Part shown: positions 60,894-64,000 of the stretch, in pieces | Layout: every line of letters starts with the position of its first letter | Position numbering within the stretch: position 1 is the first letter of the stretch | Source of the DNA: Anammoximicrobium sp964409865 | Lineage (GTDB): Bacteria; Planctomycetota; Planctomycetia; Pirellulales; Pirellulaceae | Length of the DNA: 64,000 nucleotides | Direction of reading: 5' to 3' | Assembly: GCA_964409865.1 (NCBI GenBank) | Contig: CAYPGE010000001.1 | Span: 42,373-106,372 of the forward strand | Translations under genes and position numbers: made by a program | Notes under the pieces: generated by a model | The model's database searches: none | Told to the model about the DNA's origin: nothing | What the model saw: the letters and a program-made list of their open reading frames with translations, nothing else

Positions 60894-61817
60894 ATGTTGA
60901 CGACAACCCCGATCGGATTGCTGACTCGCCGTGGTTTCCTGGAAGCCTCGGCGGCCGCAGCGGGCGCGGCCCTGGCGGGGACGTCGCTAAGTGCCACGCG
61001 GGCTGCGCCAGTCGATTCAAGTGGGGCCGGCGCCGACAAGACGGCTCCGGTCATCGACTGCCACTCGCATCTCAGCTTCCGGAAGACGCCCGACGAGGTG
61101 GGCAACGACCTGGAGGTGCTTGACGCGGCCGACCGGCTGGGCATCGACCAGTTGTGCTGCTCGATCCTCTGCTCGCGCCCCGCTTCGGTCGAGGGCTTTC
61201 GGGCCTGCAACGCCGCGCTGGCCGCGGCCATCAAGCGCCACCCGAACCGGCTGCTGGGCTACTGCTACGTCAACCCGGAGCACGGACGCGAGGCGCTGGA
61301 TGAGATCCGCCGCTGCCTGGACCAAGAGGGGTTCATCGGCGTGAAGCTGTACAACGAGCGCGTGTGTACCGATCCGATCGTAGCACCGCTCGTCGAGTTG
61401 ACGATCGAACTGGGAGCGGTGATTCTGCATCACGCAGGCCACGGGCACGCTCCGTTCCCCGGCCAGCCGAACATCTCCGACGGCGGGCACTTGGCCGAAT
61501 TGGGCCGCCGCTATCCCGAGGCCCGGCTGATCTGCGCCCACGTCGGCGGCGGTGGCGACTGGGAGTGGACGATCAAGGCCCTGCGTCATGCCCAGAACGT
61601 GTACCTGGACACCAGCGGCAGCGTGACCGATGAGGGGATCGTGGAGTTGGCCGCCCGCACGCTGGGCGTCGACCGGCTGCTGTTCGGCTGCGACATGTCC
61701 TTTACGGCCGGAGTGGGCAAGATCCGTGGGGCCGCCCTCTCGGCGGAAGAGAAACAGCAGATCCTGAGCGGAAACCTGCTCCGGCTGCTGGCGGAACGGA
61801 AGCGAAAGAAGGCGTAA
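60894..61817 (+). CDS. Tat-exported amidohydrolase family protein
   Basis: 307 residues. A Tat signal, LLTRRGFLEASAAAAGAALA, precedes the barrel. The metal-site start is VIDCHSHLSFRKTPDEVGND (D-x-H-x-H), followed by VNPEHGREALDEI, GVKLYNERVCTD, VILHHAGHGHAPFPG (H), LICAHVGGGGDWEWTIKALR (H) and LLFGCDMSFTAGVGKI (D near the end). This is the amidohydrolase_2 subfamily (ACMSD-like decarboxylases and hydrolases). GAAGGAG precedes the ATG. It is 12 bp upstream of a second amidohydrolase, forming an operon. Confidence 0.88.
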   Translation: MLTTTPIGLLTRRGFLEASAAAAGAALAGTSLSATRAAPVDSSGAGADKTAPVIDCHSHLSFRKTPDEVGNDLEVLDAADRLGIDQLCCSILCSRPASVEGFRACNAALAAAIKRHPNRLLGYCYVNPEHGREALDEIRRCLDQEGFIGVKLYNERVCTDPIVAPLVELTIELGAVILHHAGHGHAPFPGQPNISDGGHLAELGRRYPEARLICAHVGGGGDWEWTIKALRHAQNVYLDTSGSVTDEGIVELAARTLGVDRLLFGCDMSFTAGVGKIRGAALSAEEKQQILSGNLLRLLAERKRKKA

Positions 61818-61829
61818 GGAGACCTTGAG

Positions 61830-62618
61830 ATGCTCATCGACGTGAACGCTTACCTCGGGCATTTTGCCTTTCGCCAACTGCGGCACAATACGGCCGACGG
61901 ACTGCTGCGGATGATGGACGCCAAGGGCATTGACCGGGCCGTGGTTTCCAGCGCCAGTGCGATCACCTATCGCAACGCGCAGGCGGGCAACGAAGAGTTG
62001 GCCGAGGCGATCAAGCCGCACGCCGACCGGCTGATCGGCCTGGCGGTGGTCAACCCGTTCTATGCGGGCTGGCAGGACGATCTGAAGACCTGCCACGAGT
62101 CGTTCGGCATGAAGGGCTTGCGGCTCTATCCCAAGTGGCACAATTACCAGCTGACGGACTCCTGCTGCTCGGAGCTGATCGACGCGGCCACCGAGCGGGG
62201 ACTGATCATCTCGATTCCGTTGCGGGTGGAGGACTACCGGCAGCGGAGTTGGCTGGTCGACGTTCCGGACTTGACCGCGGCCGAGATCGCACCGCTGGTC
62301 AAGGCCAAGCCGCAGGCGCGATTCCTGCTGGTCAACGGGAACGGTTTTGCGGGTTCGCCGCTGCTGCCCAAGCCGCCAGACGCCGCGGCCAATTGCTGGA
62401 TCGAGATCTCGCGGCTCAGCGCAGTGATGGGCGACGAGATCGGCCAGCTCGTCGCCCGGCTGGGTGCGGACCGAATCGTGTTCGGAACGGGCATGCCCTT
62501 CACCTATGCTGACCCCGCCCTGGTCAAGCTGGAAGTCGTCAAGGCCTCGGCGGAGGACAAGGAAAAGATCCGCTGGCGCAATGCGGCCGTGCTGTTGGGA
62601 ATTTCGGGCGTCAAGTGA
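61830..62618 (+). CDS. Amidohydrolase family protein (cytoplasmic paralogue)
   Basis: 262 residues, no signal peptide. MLIDVNAYLGHFAFRQLRHN has N-A-Y-L in place of D-x-H-x-H, so one metal ligand set is altered. Later parts follow the family (GLAVVNPFYAGWQDDLKTCH, GMKGLRLYPKWHNYQL, ADRIVFGTGMPFTYADPALV), but H residues at the usual barrel positions are fewer. It may be a non-catalytic or alternative-metal partner of the exported enzyme just upstream. AAGGAGACC precedes the ATG. Confidence 0.82.
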   Translation: MLIDVNAYLGHFAFRQLRHNTADGLLRMMDAKGIDRAVVSSASAITYRNAQAGNEELAEAIKPHADRLIGLAVVNPFYAGWQDDLKTCHESFGMKGLRLYPKWHNYQLTDSCCSELIDAATERGLIISIPLRVEDYRQRSWLVDVPDLTAAEIAPLVKAKPQARFLLVNGNGFAGSPLLPKPPDAAANCWIEISRLSAVMGDEIGQLVARLGADRIVFGTGMPFTYADPALVKLEVVKASAEDKEKIRWRNAAVLLGISGVK

Positions 62619-62663
62619 GCGGACGTGAAGGCGACCAGTCCAGGCGCTGGCCTGGACCGGCAT

Positions 62664-62792
62664 GCCGTGGAGCGGTCCGAGATCTACGCTCGCCTGTCTC
62701 GCCGCGGGGCCCGCCAAATGCCGCCGCTGGCGACCAGCGTGACCGACGACGAAGCGCTGGCCGTCCTGCGCCGCTGGATTGCGGAGTTGTGA
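62664..62792 (+). pseudogene. C-terminal stub of a cytochrome c-type domain gene
   Basis: The frame reads AVERSEIYARLSRRGARQMP, PLATSVTDDEALAVLRRWIA and ends EL-stop. This is the usual end of planctomycete proteins with a class I cytochrome c domain, where MPPLAT carries the haem-ligand Met and 'WI..L' closes the last helix. The CxxCH part is absent. It is a deletion remnant lying directly upstream of the PglW-like gene. Confidence 0.65.
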
Positions 62793-62954
62793 GTTGGGCG
62801 ACCCACGTTGCCCGATGACCCGAATCTGGTTGCCACGGTCACCCACCGGGTAATCGCGCGCTTTGTTGCAGTTTGACGTCTGCCGGGGGTGATCCGTTGT
62901 GTCCACGGGGGGCTAGGCTTTCGCGACGATTCTGGGATGTTTACAATCGTCAGA

Positions 62955-64000
62955 ATGTCGTCTCCCAACTGGCACAATATCAACGAGTCCAACTTTCCCT
63001 GGGAACGAGACGCCCTGGACTTTATTCGGGAGCGATTCCCGGATCGGGAGCCGTACCGGGCCTGGCAGCTGTTCGAGTTCATTGCCGACGACGGCAGCAT
63101 CAATGAGGTCGATCTGCTGGCCCTGACGCCCGTCGGGTTCTTCCTGGTGGAAATCAAGAGCCGGCCGGGAATCCTGCGGGGGGATGCCGGAACGTGGACC
63201 TGGGAACACGAGGGCCGACTGTTCACGGACGACAACCCGGTGATCGCCGCAAATCGTAAGGCAAAGAAGCTCAAGGCTTTGCTGGAAAAGCAGAAGGCGA
63301 TCAGGAACTTCAAGGGCCGGCTGCCCTTCCTGGAGGTGTTGGTCTTCTGTTCGGCGCCGCACCTCCAACTCAATCTGGAGGGGACGGCCCGGTATCGGGT
63401 GTGCCTGCGGGACCGGGAGGCAACCGACGACCGCCACCAGCGGCCCGGCATCATGGCGGCGCTCCAACGCCGCGAATGCCCCGGCCTGGAGCCGTCGAGC
63501 AGAAAAGCTGCCATGTCCAATTTGTGCCCAGCACCCTCCGGGCCGTTCCGGCAAATTGGACCTGTCCCCTTTTCTGCGGTGGATCGGCCGTTGGCCAAGG
63601 CGATCGCCCAGGCCCTGGAGCAAGCCGGCATCCGGCCGTCCCGAAGGGCGCGCAAGATCGGCGACTTCGTGCTCAACAGGCAGATCATGGAAGGCAAGAA
63701 TTTCCAAGACTGGCTGGCCACGCATGTCAAGCTGGACGAAGTAAAACGCCGGGTCCGGCTGTACTTGGTGCCTGGTGGCGCCACCGCCGACCAGCGCGAG
63801 ACGATCGAACGAGCCGCCCTCCGCGAGTTCCAGATCCTGGACAGCCTCCAGCACCCGGGCATCTTGCGGACCTACGGCTGCCCCGAGCACGAGTTGGGGC
63901 CGACGGTGATCTTCGAGCACTACCCGAAGTCAATCCGACTCGATCATTACCTGGCTCAATGCGGCCAGCGTCTCACCCCGGAGTTGCGGCTCGACCTGCT
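62955..64000 (+). CDS. PglW/MAD6-like NERD-domain protein kinase, 3'-partial
   Basis: At least 348 residues; the frame is open to the right edge. The N-terminal NERD nuclease-like domain has RAWQLFEFIADDGSINEVDL and LALTPVGFFLVEIKSRPGIL, with D53, E66 and K68 in PD-(D/E)XK positions, then AGTWTWEHEGRLFTDDNPVI and ANRKAKKLKALLEKQKAI. The kinase N-lobe starts at about residue 234: KIGDFVLNRQIMEGKNFQDW, then RVRLYLVPGGATADQRETIE and REFQILDSLQHPGILRTYGC. This order and wording match the BREX type 2 kinase PglW and its relative MAD6; the rest of the locus lies beyond the window. Residues about 182-208 come from a MITE-like element read in frame. Confidence 0.85.
   Translation, partial: MSSPNWHNINESNFPWERDALDFIRERFPDREPYRAWQLFEFIADDGSINEVDLLALTPVGFFLVEIKSRPGILRGDAGTWTWEHEGRLFTDDNPVIAANRKAKKLKALLEKQKAIRNFKGRLPFLEVLVFCSAPHLQLNLEGTARYRVCLRDREATDDRHQRPGIMAALQRRECPGLEPSSRKAAMSNLCPAPSGPFRQIGPVPFSAVDRPLAKAIAQALEQAGIRPSRRARKIGDFVLNRQIMEGKNFQDWLATHVKLDEVKRRVRLYLVPGGATADQRETIERAALREFQILDSLQHPGILRTYGCPEHELGPTVIFEHYPKSIRLDHYLAQCGQRLTPELRLDL
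63499..63578. repeat. MITE-like element inside the PglW-like CDS
   Basis: CAGAAAAGCTGCCATGTCCA followed by ATTTGTGCCC pairs with GGCAAATTGGACCTGTCCCC followed by TTTTCTGC. The loop GCACCCTCCGGGCCGTTCCG is the exact inverse of the loop at 52.7 kb. The element adds about 27 codons without a stop, between the NERD and kinase domains. Confidence 0.92.

Noticed and set aside
61017..62906. A 629-codon minus-strand frame over the amidohydrolases
   Set aside because: It covers two recognised genes and their gaps; composition is that of antisense.

Overview
The window is GC-rich bacterial DNA that reads like a member of the Planctomycetota. The lineage call is an inference from several signals seen together: two large surface proteins that open with a LEPR-XLL type N-terminus (FEVLEDRRLLAS, FEQFEQRLLL), a type I dockerin, a J-like module starting DPYYEWLGIPPKDQPPNHY, an ECF sigma factor coupled to a Ser/Thr kinase with TPRs, a wealth of secreted carbohydrate-active proteins, an lpxK gene, and many small palindromic repeats. 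I cannot name a genus. No tRNA, rRNA or CRISPR array was seen.

Layout. 0-6 kb: a heparinase-like lyase cut by the left edge, a DUF6259-type glycosidase, a small membrane protein and a sugar isomerase/epimerase. 6-9 kb: a MazEF-like pair, a DUF4058 protein, TspO and a small membrane protein with HExxH. 9-24 kb: isocitrate/isopropylmalate dehydrogenase, LpxK, a methyltransferase, a GDSL hydrolase, GT4, a sulfatase-like protein, a 1348-residue secreted protein, a PHA-system protein, two very small membrane proteins and GT9. 24-32 kb: ABC-F ATPase, MiaE, HicBA, a tandem alpha/beta-hydrolase and a Tat-exported aldo/keto reductase. 32-42.4 kb is an accessory island: DUF433/DUF5615, HigBA-like (toxin degraded), an XRE regulator, BrnTA-like, an orphan FitA-like antitoxin, an intact and a broken Rpn-like nuclease, a GAP1-N/J-like fusion protein followed by a formylglycine-generating-enzyme-like (FGE) protein, and decayed copies of several of these. 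42.7-50.5 kb is a minus-strand group: ECF sigma, kinase and LEPR-XLL protein joined by ATGA overlaps, then a beta-helix/dockerin protein. 51-57.6 kb is housekeeping: PrmC, RF1, L31, CobA-HemD, a TPR protein and S20. 58-62.6 kb: a secreted beta-propeller-like protein and two amidohydrolases. From 62,955 to the right edge there is the start of a NERD-kinase protein of the PglW/MAD6 type, which normally belongs to a BREX type 2 or methylation-associated defence system lying mostly outside this window.

The non-coding DNA is unusually rich. There are at least two MITE-like palindrome families, one with a copy read through in frame inside the PglW-like gene, plus a 106-bp tandem palindrome array, three arrays of 7-bp repeats each placed just before a start codon, and segmental duplications that bracket or precede toxin-antitoxin genes. 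The strongest candidates for new biology are the GAP1-N/J-like plus FGE-like cassette with its duplicated fragments, and the PglW-like locus at the right edge.
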